Assembly: GCA_944472135.2 (NCBI GenBank)
Contig: CALYDD020000425.1
Location: 1 to 64,000 of the forward strand
Reading direction: 5' to 3'
DNA length: 64,000 nt
From: Trichobilharzia regenti
Taxonomy: Eukaryota; Platyhelminthes; Trematoda; Strigeidida; Schistosomatidae
Position 1 is the stretch's first letter; every line of letters starts with the position of its first letter. Below the pieces are notes generated by a model. It had not been told where the DNA came from, did not search any database, and saw only the letters and a program-made list of their open reading frames with translations. Positions 32,286 to 43,439 of the stretch are shown piece by piece. The translations under genes were made by a program, and so were the position numbers.

Positions 32286-32499
32286 GATCCGTCACTGAAT
32301 ATAGCCTACATTCCCCACGGTGATGGTGTCCCCACTGACTTTCGAACCCAGTACACATCTTTTCAAACGTCAAGGAGTTATTCATTAGGCTACTTGGACC
32401 ATGGTTCCAATCGGTCAACAGGAAAATCTAAATTGAATGAAAACAACACAAAAATCGACTCCCGTGGTGCAGGTGGTCCAATGTAAAACGTTATCACTT

Positions 32500-32585
32500 T
32501 CGAGATCACAATTGGAAATGCCGGTGTACATCTAGCGACCGCTCCTGAAGAGGGCGAAATGCGCATCCTGGTGAATTCCATTGCA
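32500..32585 (+). ncRNA. Hammerhead ribozyme remnant (Smα-like)
   Basis: GGCGAAATGCGCATCCTGGT and GAATTCC match the 3' half of schistosome hammerheads: GAAA core, loop-less TGC/GCA stem III, ATC cleavage triplet, and CTGG stem I. The 5' half (CTAGCGA, with CTC/GAG as stem II) is decayed. Confidence 0.5.
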
Positions 32586-32621
32586 AGTCATCATTCACTG
32601 AATTAACTTTATATGTGTTAC

Positions 32622-33025
32622 AGGATTTCATCCTCAGCTAACACCAGTTTGAGAAAAATCGGTAACCACCACTGCAGTACTGGACGGCTATTTTGTCCAC
32701 CTTGTTTGAGACTTTTCATCAGTACGCACACACCGCCAGTACTCCGAACCCATGACCTTATGGTTCCAAGGCAAACTAGCTTATAGATCATTAAACAACC
32801 ACTGCGACCCGATCCAATCCAATGGCCAACCCATGAAACTCAGAATTCCGCCAATTCACAACACAGCACAACCACTAACCAATGCTTCGGCGACTACTTG
32901 TCCTCACACCCGACGTGCTGCATCCTACTGGTCATGACTTCCTACTAGAAAGTCAGTTAACTACCTAGCTAAACAGGATCAGTTACTAGTGAGCATCTCA
33001 TTGATATTCAGTACCAATACTTGAA
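32622..33025 (-). mobile_element. Family C tRNA-related repeat
   Basis: A nearly full copy on the minus strand, including GTACTGATGAAAAGTCTCAA and the tRNA-like centre. The B-box region is decayed. Confidence 0.7.
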
Positions 33026-33029
33026 TAAG

Positions 33030-33590
33030 TTTATATTGGTTGAGATTTCTGACCAATTTCGATCTTAAATGAGTATACCAGAAGTAATTATTAGACCGAG
33101 TAGGTTAAATACCGTAGTTGTTCAGATTTCTGATCACAAACTTACTGATTACTTATTTTTCATATGAATCGCTGATTATGTTTATTAGATAATAAAAATA
33201 GTAGGTTACTTAAAACAGTAATATTATAGATTATTTAAATGATATCATAAATAGCTGATTCATACGAAATATTCACACATGAAAATATGTGTATATCAGA
33301 AAGATTGACTGATGATAGATCCCTTTGTGTCAGTGTATTGATGACAGACGAAAGACTTTATGTACTTCTAACTATGATCAAAACCGACTGTTCCAAAAGT
33401 GACACATTTACACACCTTCCTTCTGTTCTCTGACATCGTTTTGTACACATTTGAAGAAAATCAAAAAAAAGAGAGAGGACGCATTTCATTTTACTCCACA
33501 CATTTGAATTGTTTACCTACTTATTATAAACCCCTTATTTACTCTTAAGATCGATTGTGAACTGAGTTCAGTTAAAGAAATGTTGCATAT
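33030..33590. other. No gene seen
   Basis: A/T-rich sequence without a recognised family. Confidence 0.5.
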
Positions 33591-34010
33591 CAGAGGGTTC
33601 TGGAGAGCTATTTCGTTCGAAGTGAATGCAGGAGAAAGACAAGTCTGGCTGCCTATTATCACCAACGGTGATATTCTTAGTTGTTATGGACTGGATCATG
33701 AGTCAGACTGTGAGTGGGGGAAGAGGAGTCAGGAATACGCTGGACCACCGATTTGAAGACTCTAGAAGTTCTGAATTTCGCGAGGAGACGATTTATGTTT
33801 AATGTCACACAAACTGGAGGACTTGCAGGCGAAAATCAACAAACTGGATGAAGAGGTTGGCGGCGAAGACATGAATTTAGATGAACATAGAGAAGACGGA
33901 GTTGATGAAGATGACCAACGGACCGCAACGGCAACAACAACAACAACAACAGGAACCAGCGTCAATCAGCATCAACGGGAGAGATTTAACAGAGGTCACC
34001 TCCTTCACAG
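33590..34010 (+). mobile_element. RTE-A-related fragment
   Basis: Shares nearly all of its 420 bp with 41440-41830: the VNEDKTE-like region, an (ACA)n run at 33930-33950, and SINGRDLTEV. The frame LNFARRRFMFNVTQT is the former FADD box with a frameshift. The extra ACA units compared with 41770 show slippage. Confidence 0.75.
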
Positions 34011-34385
34011 TACTGATGTCCGCAGCATCGCAGACAGCCTTGTAAAATATGTAAAATAAGTCGTTGTATGTTTTTTGTACTACAAACATCTGTACTTAAT
34101 TTCCGTATTATTAGATCTGAACCAGTAGTCAATTCTTGCTGAAAAGATAACGCTTCTGAACTTGTCTGATTGTGATCTATGTGTGTGTGTGTGTCTGTGT
34201 CTGTGTTACTGACACTGATAACATCGATGAAATTCTCTGCATTATTTATTTCCCTCAGTTTCTTGAACCACAAACTATCGTTTTATCATAGGGCGAAGTA
34301 GCTACGGTAACAGTTTTCTTGTAAATCTGGGTTCCAAGTGCTATTTAATAAGATAATATTTTCCCAGTGTATGGTTTATTAAAAA
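34010..34385. other. No gene; (TG)n tract
   Basis: A TG run with two CTG breaks lies at 34178-34207. The rest is unassigned. Confidence 0.6.
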
Positions 34386-34389
34386 TAAA

Positions 34390-34985
34390 CGCCGGTGGGT
34401 GTGTACTGGTGAAGAGTCCCATACTAGGACAACAACTAGGAAACAACTGTCCAATACTCCCAGTTGGTTTTCCAGTTGTTGTCTAACTGATGTTAGCTCA
34501 TGATGAAATCTTGTCACCAATCAATCGAATCCCAACAGATCAATACTTGAATATCAATAATATCCTCACTAGTGACTGACCCTGTTCAGCTAGATAGTTA
34601 CCTGGGATTCTAGTGGGAAGTCGTGACCAGTAGGGTGCAGCACGTTGGGTGTGATGACAAGTAGTTGCCGAAGACATTGGCTAGCTGTAACGCTGTGTTG
34701 TGAATTGGCGGAATTCGGAGTTTCATGGGTTGGCCATGGAATCGCGTTGGGTCTCAGTGGCTCTTTAATGGTCAACGAGCTAGCATGCCTTTTAAACATA
34801 AGATTATGGGCTCGGAGTACTGGCGTTGTGTGTCTGTAGTGATGAAGATTCCGGAACTAGGACAACGGAAACAGCTGTCGAATACTGCAGTGGTGGTTAC
34901 CGATCGTTCTCTAAATAGTGTCAGCTCATGATGAAATCCTTTAACTAGTTAATCAAAATCCCCACAAATTAATACTTGAAAATAT
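34390..34985 (+). mobile_element. Two tandem family C repeats
   Basis: The first piece (34390-34560) starts at GGTGGGTGTGTACTGGTGAA and keeps GTCCCATACTAGGAC. A fuller copy follows (34560-34985) with a decayed tRNA-like centre and GATGAAGATTCCGGAACTAG. Head-to-tail order. Confidence 0.7.
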
Positions 34986-35415
34986 AATCTACGTTTTCAT
35001 TCATTTCTATACATTACATGAGAAAGAAAACTTCTCTAATTAACAAGTTATAAGAACATATAGGTCAGTAAAACAATCTCCTTTCACAATCTCTCTTCTG
35101 AAAGCATTACATTTTAGCATGGTTAGCATATACGACTAATATGAGAATAATAATAATGACAGGTGTATTCCAAATAGTTGGTAACCACTCGTCTTAAACA
35201 GTACCGCTTTTTCTAGACAAAGCAAAGTGAGAGGTAACCAGTGAAGTTGTCTTCCGGTTTCAGCAACACTGAAGTTGTTTCAACAAAGTAAGATTTTTGA
35301 TCTCACACCCAACCTCTCCATTTTATCCCGGGCTTACTTTTTTTAACAGTAAACTGCGTAGGGTTTTAGGACTGTGTTGTCCCGGCGGTCGAAAGCGAAC
35401 CACTTGTGTTATTAT
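34985..35415. other. No gene seen
   Basis: Unassigned, with a short match to the RTE-A 5' UTR (CCATTTTATCCCGGGCTT) near 35318-35336. Confidence 0.45.
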
Positions 35416-35417
35416 TA

Positions 35418-36665
35418 TTATATCCTTTAATTCCTAGAGGAACATAGGGCTTCAGCTGCGCGTCTCCATTGCCTTCTGTTTTCTGCCAACGTTTTCACCT
35501 GGCTCCAAGTCCGTCCACATCTTTTCATCTCCTCTTCACATGACCTCCTCCAAGTCACCCTCAAACTGACGACCAACTCGCCTCCCGCTTCCTTTTCGGC
35601 CGGGTTCCACTCGAACAATGGCTTGTCCAGTGATGTCACTTGATGGTATCCTCAGCGTATGGCCAATCCATCTCCATTTCTTCCTGCCTATTTGTTTCAC
35701 AATCGGTTCCTGGTTGGTTCGCTCCCAGAGATCTTTGTTCCTGATCTTTTCTGGCCATCTGATCCTGAGTATTGAGCGAAGACAACTGTTAATGCTGGCT
35801 GATTGTTGCCTATTGTTGTTGCTGTTTCTGTAGGCCAGGAATCTTCATCACCTCTGTTTTTTTCTATGTTCACTTGAAGTCCTATCTTTGATGCCTCTTC
35901 TGCTTGTTGTTGTTGCTTTTCACCTGAATATCTTCTAGTTTGTGGGAAATCAGACATATATCGTCGGCGAAGTACAGATCCTCCAAGTTTTTTTTGTGTG
36001 GATCCATTTTATGCCTGTTTCCCCATTGCCCGTTGTCTGTCGCACTATCCAATCTACTGCAGTCAGGAAGATCATTGGCGATAGTAGACAGCCTTGTCTC
36101 ACTCCTGTCCTCACTTCGGAGGCTTCCGTAAGTTTCCCGTTGTGGATTACTTGGCATGCAGCATTGTCGTATAACTGTTGGATGAGATGTATAATTGTCG
36201 ATGGGACCCCGTAGTAGCGAAGTAGTTTCCAAATGACCTCTCGATCGACGCTGTCGAAGGCCTTTTCAAAGTCGAGGAAGTTGAGATAGAGAGGTGGCTG
36301 CCATTCGAAGCTTTGTTTAATGATGATCCGTAGAGTGGCAATTTGATCAATACATGACTTGTTTCTCCTGAATCCAGCTTCTTCCGGTCGAAGTTTTTCA
36401 TCCAGGTTGGCTTGTTTGATTCTCTCCAGGATGATGTGGCTTAAGTATTTTGCTTGGGATGGACAGGAGCATAATTCCGTGCCAGTTTTTACATTGACTT
36501 AAGTCTCCTTTCTTTGGTAGTTTGAATAAGTATCCGTTCTTCCAATCCTCAGGTGCTTTTCCCTCTTTCCACACCTCTAGTAGTGGTGTCATCAAGTCCG
36601 CTGTTGTCTCTGGGTCCATTTTCAATGCTTCTGCTGGGATTCCATCTTGTGTAGTTGGCAAGTAT
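35418..36665 (-). mobile_element. RTE-A (SR2-like), 5'-truncated
   Basis: The minus strand runs from a 5'-truncated RT start (TTQDGIPAEALKMDPE, FKLPKKGDLSQCKNW) through SYIDQIATL- and FDKAFDSVDREVIWK-type sequence, DLYFADDICLISHKLEDIQ with an intact FADD box, to the 3' UTR and (AAT)n tail at 35410-35418. Stops and frameshifts are scattered. Confidence 0.8.
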
Positions 36666-36669
36666 TATA

Positions 36670-37110
36670 ACAGCTTAGCCACTAGGGGTGAACGTTTACG
36701 CATTTATTCCAAATGATGTTATGTCAAGGATATTATGTATCACAGTATATGCCTAAGCGCTTTTTTTCTTTTGTTTGAAAAATAAAAGACAAACTAAATT
36801 TTTTTTAAATGCAAGTGCATGTATAATGCGGCACTATTTTTTCTCGAATCGCGAAAACAATATAGGTGGTTAACACTTTCAAAGACTGTTTAAAATCTGT
36901 TGATCAGTGTGTAGTCACTTCTTCACCAATTGACACAAATCTACTGTGATTTAAGTGTGGTATTTATTTTTTAGATTTTTATATGAAGTAGTAAAACAAC
37001 AGACTATATAGAAAGATCTGAAGTTAGATTTCGTTTCACTTACCAGGATGCAATAAACCATGTAAAAATTATCCTTTCTTTTGAGATTCAGAGTCTACAC
37101 TAAAAACAAA
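36670..37110. other. No gene seen
   Basis: A/T-rich, no recognised repeat. Confidence 0.5.
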
Positions 37111-37610
37111 ACTACAAGAGTTGATTTGTAAGGATTAGATTTGTTTTCACGAGTTTGACCACGTATTGATATCAGTTTTAGAGAACCAATGAAAACCAGT
37201 CACAGGAAGTATTAGATAGCTGTTTCCGTTGTTCTAGTTTTGAGACTTTTCATCAGTACGCATCCACTCCACAGGTTGGAATACACAAGACAAGCTAACT
37301 CGTATACCATTAGGCAGCCATTGTAACCCGATTCAACGGCCAGTGTATGAATTCTAACTTCTATAAATTCGTGATGATTTAGCATGACCACCAACCAATG
37401 TCATCGGCGGTGAAACCATCCTCACATCCTGACTGGTTGAAATTCAGTGGTCATGACTTCTGACTAGAACTCCAACATCCTGGGTTAGAACTCCCTGTGG
37501 GGACGGTGCGTATTGCCAATTATTCCCAAAACTAGGATGAAACAATGTCCAGTAATCCAGCGGTGGTTTTCAATGATTCTCTAACTGATAGTGGTCAAAC
37601 TAGTAAAAAC
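37110..37610. mobile_element. Family C repeats, one inverted and one direct
   Basis: 37110-37480 is a minus-strand copy with ATGCGTACTGATGAAAAGTC. 37480-37610 is a plus-strand 3' half with CCAAAACTAGGATGAAACAA. They meet head to head, much like the fold-back at 1743-1957. Confidence 0.65.
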
Positions 37611-37789
37611 AAAAGAACTTTATTATTAAATTGTTCAGAATATTTCATTCATGTATAACGATTCTAAGAAGCATTCTAAACCAAATAACTGTTGGTAGAG
37701 GCGATTGGAGGTGATGTGCTGGGAGCCTTGGACTTAACTTTCGCGCTTGCTGGTCTTAGGTCTAAGCCTTCCTGCCGATTGCCTCTAAG

Positions 37790-38300
37790 AACAACAATTC
37801 TGAGTGCACCGTGGTGGGCAGCCGCCTAGTAGCATAGCGCCCACATCGCAAACTTGACTGACCGATTGAATTCAGTCCACACCATGGAAATGACTAGACA
37901 CATAACACTAGTTACTAGGGTCTAATTAAAGTATCCAATACATTCCTACAGCAAGGAGGTTAGTCGTGAGTACTAGTAGCTCAGTGGTAACATCTGTGAC
38001 TGCAACGCTGGATGACGCAAGTTCAAATCTCAGAAAGGACATGAGTTCCTTCAAGGTTGCAGATACGCCTTGCTAACTGGTGAGTGCCAACTAGCGTGAA
38101 ACCCAGGTCAAGCAAAGCTTCCTTTGGCCGACCGCCTTCAACTATCCAATATCATCAAATCAATGTGTGCACCATGATGGCAAGCCACGTAGAATGGTGG
38201 CCATATTGTAAACCTGACTGATAGAATTCAGTCTGTACCAAAGTAACAACTAGACACGTCACACTAGTTACTAGCGTCCAATCAAAATACATATATGAAC
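37790..38300 (+). mobile_element. SINE family D, dimer
   Basis: TAGCTCAGTGGTAACATC is a perfect A box and AGTTCAAATCTC a good B box (37979-38033). Sequence with GCAAACTTGACTG/AATTCAGTC occurs on both sides (37850 and 38215), giving a dimeric layout. Related pieces are in the three-copy unit. Confidence 0.65.
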
Positions 38301-38668
38301 AGTCCACGGATGGACTGTTGTGCTACGCTGTGCTGTAATGAAAGCTGTTCTGTCTAACCATCTGTTTAGATCGAATACATATACGTCATGTCATTCGCGT
38401 ATCTAGCGAATGCTACACATACTGTTGATATCGCCTGCAGACAACTAATTTTTATTACTGTGAAGTAAACCTTCGAAGAAGTTACCAGTTCATGAGTAAA
38501 GTAAAACAAAACTTTGATGTGTGAAACATTTCACGTCTTTTATTTTAATTTCGTAATGTATATTATGATATTTGGTAATATGATCTTCTATCCCATAAAT
38601 TTTCACAGCTAATTGGATAAGTGTTATAAATCTTTTTTTTGTTTCCATTCTATTTACTTTTTGTACAG

Positions 38669-39469
38669 CACAACAACGGTGTGGTTCACAGAGATCTTAA
38701 AGCAGAAAATGTTTTCATTGTAAGCAATATGTATGTTAAACTTGGAGATTTCGGTTTTTCTAAATGTGCCGCCCCAGATGCTGCTTTGACTACTTTTTGT
38801 GGTTCCCCACCGTATGCTGCTCCAGAGCTCTTTGTTGCAGACTCCTACCTAGGACCGGCTGTTGATCTTTGGGCACTCGGTGTTCTCACATTTTATATGG
38901 TAACTGGAAGTTTACCCTTCAAGGCTGATAGTTTACAGAAAATAAAACGTCTTATTCTCTCTGGTGATTATCGTATCCCGTCATATGTTACACCACACTG
39001 TCAAATGTTAATCAATGGATTACTGACTCATTCCATTGACAAAAGATATACAGTAACTCAGGCAAAAAATTCTCCCTGGTTTTTCACTGTCGACTGGCCA
39101 CTTCTAGCAAGACACAAAGATCCAACTCCTGACGAAATTGATGATGCATCTGCAAGATATTTATTGAGAAAATGGTGGAATGTGGATGCCCTAGAATTGG
39201 ACAAAGCACTAAATGAAGGTCCCAAGAATAAGCTAACCGGTATTTACCGCATTCTTCGTGATAAAGGTTTACCCTACAAAAATGATCCAACGCTACCTGA
39301 ACAAAAGTACAAGAATAGGCGGCGATCTAAGCGCAATGGTTTTTCCAGTAACGGAAAAAATAAACCTAGACAGACTAATACCTCGCGTAGAGAACTGACA
39401 ACTGTTGACCTGCGAGATCAAAAATCGATCAAAAATGAAAATTCTACACGTACATGCAATATTCTGTAA
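38669..39469 (+). CDS. NIM1K: NIM1-type serine/threonine kinase, last exon
   Basis: AMPK-related protein kinase, C-terminal 266 residues. The exon opens at acceptor TTTTTGTACAG (AG 38667-38668) and ends at TAA 39467-39469. Visible: catalytic loop HRDLKAEN (exon residues 7-14, Asp9), DFGFS (27-31), activation loop ALTTFCGSPPYAAPELF with Thr42 at the position that LKB1 phosphorylates in AMPK relatives, VDLWALGVLTFYMVTGSLPF, and the kinase end at about residue 150. The tail keeps the NIM1 hallmark LTGIYRILRDK and finishes CNIL, matching the CSIL end of vertebrate NIM1. The CaaX-like end suggests geranylgeranylation (inference). The first kinase half (Gly loop, VAIK Lys, Glu helix) must lie in upstream exons not found in the window. 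No disabling change is seen. Confidence 0.9.
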   Translation, partial: HNNGVVHRDLKAENVFIVSNMYVKLGDFGFSKCAAPDAALTTFCGSPPYAAPELFVADSYLGPAVDLWALGVLTFYMVTGSLPFKADSLQKIKRLILSGDYRIPSYVTPHCQMLINGLLTHSIDKRYTVTQAKNSPWFFTVDWPLLARHKDPTPDEIDDASARYLLRKWWNVDALELDKALNEGPKNKLTGIYRILRDKGLPYKNDPTLPEQKYKNRRRSKRNGFSSNGKNKPRQTNTSRRELTTVDLRDQKSIKNENSTRTCNIL

Positions 39470-41200
39470 AAAAACCCAAAAAACAACACACACACATACA
39501 AAAAATCCTAACCTCTTCTATCTGTAAACAATTTTGTATTGTGATCTACCTGATTGATCTGACCTATTTTTTTCGATTCGCCAACACTACATTCAATCAC
39601 TCATCCATCGATTCGTCTCGTTTTCACAATAATGTTTTAAACAAAAATCTCCTACACACCTCCCTTTCTCTTAAAGTGAATAGCCTAGATGTATGCAGTT
39701 CTCCTGAAGGGGTGTTGTTTTGTCAATACTATTTACTACTTATTGTATAAGTCTTTCTAAAATTGTCGTGATTTTTCTTCATCACTACTTCAACTATTAT
39801 TCCAGTCTATGAGTAGATACAGTTTTCTGTTTTTCTCTATCTCACTGATTCAATTTCCACTGCTTTTTTGTACTGACTTTTCATTGCTGGAGTAACATTT
39901 TTAATTTCACAAACAAAGAAGCGTCTGCCTTATATTCGTCACCTTTGCTGCCTCAATTATTTATTTATTATATTTTTTTTGTCCCATCTAGGTGTTTACA
40001 GTAAATCTGATTTTCACACACAAAATCTATTCACATAATTCTGTGTTTGTGTCTGTATTAATCGGTTGTAAGAGAATTATCCCGTTACCTAGACTACGTA
40101 CGATTGACTGGATGGATATACACCAATCCAATCCAGTCAGAGTATCGACCAACTCATCAATCTGTCAATCATTCAATCAAACTAGATCGTCTTCAATGTC
40201 TCACTATTCTTCTCTTCTTAAAGCATGAAAGATGATCTGAGTTCATCGATCAACGTTTTCCACAGTGACTCACTGAAACTGATATATATATATATGCTCG
40301 TTTTTTTCTCAATCTTAAATGTATATGTATGCATGGATGATGCGTCATCATCGTTATTGTATGTGTTACAATCTCTACTGGTATTCCTGTTCAACAATCT
40401 TGTTTGGTTTTCGCTTTTGTTTTTTTGCCAACCACGAATGCCTTTTGTTTTCTTCCTTCAATTGATTTCACTTGGAACAAAAATTCTGTTAGCTGTGAAT
40501 AAAATGTGATGCCAAGAATAGAATACCTTATTTTTAGTAATTCTAATTTATACATGTCTGTGAAAATTTCAATGTGATTCAACTTTCAATGGTGCATATC
40601 ATTCTATGGATAATCTTTACTATTATTATTATTATTACTATTCAAAATTCAGCGAATTTCAGTGACAAATTTCAGGCTGAGAGAAATCTATGCGAGTGTT
40701 TGTTAACTCTTATGTGTTGTTCTGTTATCACAGACCAACAGGAGAAGGGGACATACACACGCACACACACACACATCTACAATCCTGGCTGTTACACAAT
40801 TCACGAGAATAATACTTTTGATAAGCTGTGTAGGATAGATAACACGTATACGAATGAATATACGTCATTTGAAATTGAATTCTTCAAATGAAAGTGTAAT
40901 TAAATTATTCGTCTGGTAAACAGACCTACTACTGTTTTTGAATGCTGTTGTATTTTGTTATTGTTTTTTTTGAAATCTAAACACTCCATCCTGGTGTTTT
41001 TCCACTGTGTCGGTCTATATATAATGAGCGAACTTCACATCCCCCCCCCGCCACCTATTTGCCATCTCATATATGCACTGTTTATATATTATGTAACATG
41101 GTGTGAATTACTATTTTTTACCTTTTTTTTCTAAATACTATCATATGGTTTCTATGTGAAAAAGAAATAAAATAAAAAGATGTTTGTTTTGCTGAAATCG
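39470..41200 (+). other. Probable 3' UTR of the kinase gene
   Basis: T-rich and without repeats of the families above, unlike the rest of the window. AATAAA occurs at 40499 and again near 41167-41176 (AATAAAATAAAA), so two polyadenylation sites are possible. A poly-C run is at 41041-41049. The UTR extent is inferred. Confidence 0.5.
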
Positions 41201-41246
41201 CCTTGTGTTTGTATTTTGCATTTGTACCGTGTACGCATCAGCATCA

Positions 41247-42487
41247 CAGAATGGCAATCAAACCTGCCTCGACCTCAAGTTCATCGGCTTTGACTAGCCC
41301 TTCGAAAGATAGTATTGACTGAGACGTAATTTGGAAACTACTCCTAAAGCACTATGGCCTACCTCAAGTCTTTATCATCCTCATTCAACCATAGCTATAT
41401 AATAGTGACACGTGTCAGGTGATCCACAATGGAAAATTCGGTGAGGTGTTCGAAGTGCATACAAGAGTAAGACAGGACTGCCTGCCTATTATCACCAACG
41501 GTGATATTCTTAGTTATTGTGGACTGGATTATGAGTCAGACTGTGAGTGGGGGAAGAGGAGTCAGGAATACACCGGACCACTGATTCGAAGACTCTAGAA
41601 GTTCTGAATTTCGCGAGGAGACGATTTATGTTTAATGTCACACAAACTGGAGGATTTGCAGGCGAAAATCAACAAACTGGATGAAGAGGTTGGCGGCGAA
41701 GACGTGAATTTAGATGAACATAGAGAAGACGGAGTTGATGAAGATGACCAACGGACCGCAACGGCAACAACAACAGGAACCAGCGTCAATCAGCATCAAC
41801 GGGAGAGATTTAACAGAGGTTACCTCCTTCACTTATCCGGCTAGGAAGCATTGTTTCAACCACAGGAATTTGGTACGAAGGAGGATGTCAAAGCCTTCCA
41901 GACAGCTAAAGAGAATCGGAAAGGCAAGGTAATCCTTCATCGACCTGAAACCAGTTTGGAAATCCTCTGCACTCACTTAGCATAAGGAACAAGATTCAGA
42001 TTTTCAACACCGAAGTCAAGTCAGTCAGTTCTTGTATACCAGTAAGACACTTGGCTAGCCTGTCATTAAAAGGATTTCTGACACCCAGCTACAGACTTTT
42101 ATCAATAGCTGCCCACTTGGGTGGCTCCATAGTGAAGATTAAATGGCCAGCCGACCAGCGAGAAAGAATTAGTAACAAGAAACTCTGGTTGTCTGACAGC
42201 AAACCAACCAGGGAAGAGCCGATTTCAAAAAATATGTAGGTGAAAATGGAGATGGATTGGGCATTACGCGCAATGCACGCCATCGCTCGAAAGGAATCAG
42301 AATGGAAAACAAAGAGTGGGTCCTCCCTGGGGTGTTACGGAAGAGGTCATGTGAGGAAGAGATGAGAGAGTTCAGACAGTCGTGTACCCAGCTGAAGAGG
42401 ATGGCGTAAATTCTAAGAAAGTGATGATGTGTTGTGGAAGCCTTATGTTTCACTCCGAACCCAAGGGAACAATAATACTAATATTAA
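41247..42487 (+). mobile_element. RTE-A-related element, 5'-truncated
   Basis: Starts in the RT palm region (EWQSNLPRPQVHRL, decayed) and continues to SINGRDLTEVTSF and the 3' UTR end GAAGCCTTATGTTTCACTCC with an (AAT)-type tail. It is closer to the fragment at 33590 than to other copies. Many frameshifts. Confidence 0.75.
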
Positions 42488-42865
42488 CCCTGTGTTTGAG
42501 ACCTTCTTTCCGTTATCCTCGCCCCCCCCCTCCCTCTTTAACACATATGTAAGAGATGAGACAGTCAAAAGTGGAAAAACAAAGGAAGATATCAGAGAGT
42601 GTACAGGGAACGCTTACAATAGAAAATAGAAGTTTAGTCAAGTATGCTGCTTTACCAACGATCAGGTAATACACAATAACCCCGATAACAAAGTTTCAGT
42701 TATCCACAAATTTTTGTTAACCTTGATTTTTAAAAAGACAATAGTAATGCCTTAAATCACTGACTGATCTGTTGTAAGCTTACACAAATATACTACTTGG
42801 AAGTAATATTTACTTAAGATGACGAGAAAGAGAGAAAGATAGACAGAGTATCAACTCTCTACTAG

Positions 42866-43207
42866 TGTAATAACAGAAGATAAGGGACAGGCAACAGATC
42901 GTCTATTTAGGAAATCAACACATATTTATAGATTTTCATCTACACCATCATAGATAATTGTCAGGAGAAAAACACAGTCTTCTGATTGGTGGTTGTTTCT
43001 CACACAAAGTTAACCTTGCATCTCTTTGTGGCTGTTTCTTCAATGTCAGATCATCTATATGTTAAGTGTATCCGCCTACGCAGAGTCTACTGTGGTTAGC
43101 TGCTGAATCGGTCTTTGTTCATATTTTTCTCAAGGCCAATATTGAGAACGTAAACATTGACGTAAATTCCTGTCTATCAATTTGACTAGTAGCCAGCTCT
43201 CACCACA
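42866..43207 (+). mobile_element. Solo LTR with target duplication
   Basis: TGTAATAACAG ... CTCACCACA, 342 bp, flanked by CTAG on both sides (42862-42865 and 43208-43211; five bases ACTAG if the last A is counted in the duplication). Similar to the LTR in the three-copy unit. Confidence 0.85.
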
Positions 43208-43439
43208 CTAGTACTTCTTAAAAGTTCTTCGATATTATATATTCTTTGGCTTTTTTCGCCTAATAATCACCTATTCATTCATATTGAAGGTTTTTCACGT
43301 CTTAGTTATAAAGCGTTGAGGTTGTATGTTATACTGTTTCACCTTATAAACAGTTTATAAATGCCCTGAATAGTCAAAAGCATTAATTGCCTTGTGATTC
43401 AGTATACTTCCATTATGGGTAAAATTTATTTTGATTAAG

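Noticed and set aside
37979..38033. A tRNA gene with TAGCTCAGTGGT
   Set aside because: No cloverleaf with paired acceptor and anticodon stems could be drawn; it belongs to the dimeric SINE-D repeat.
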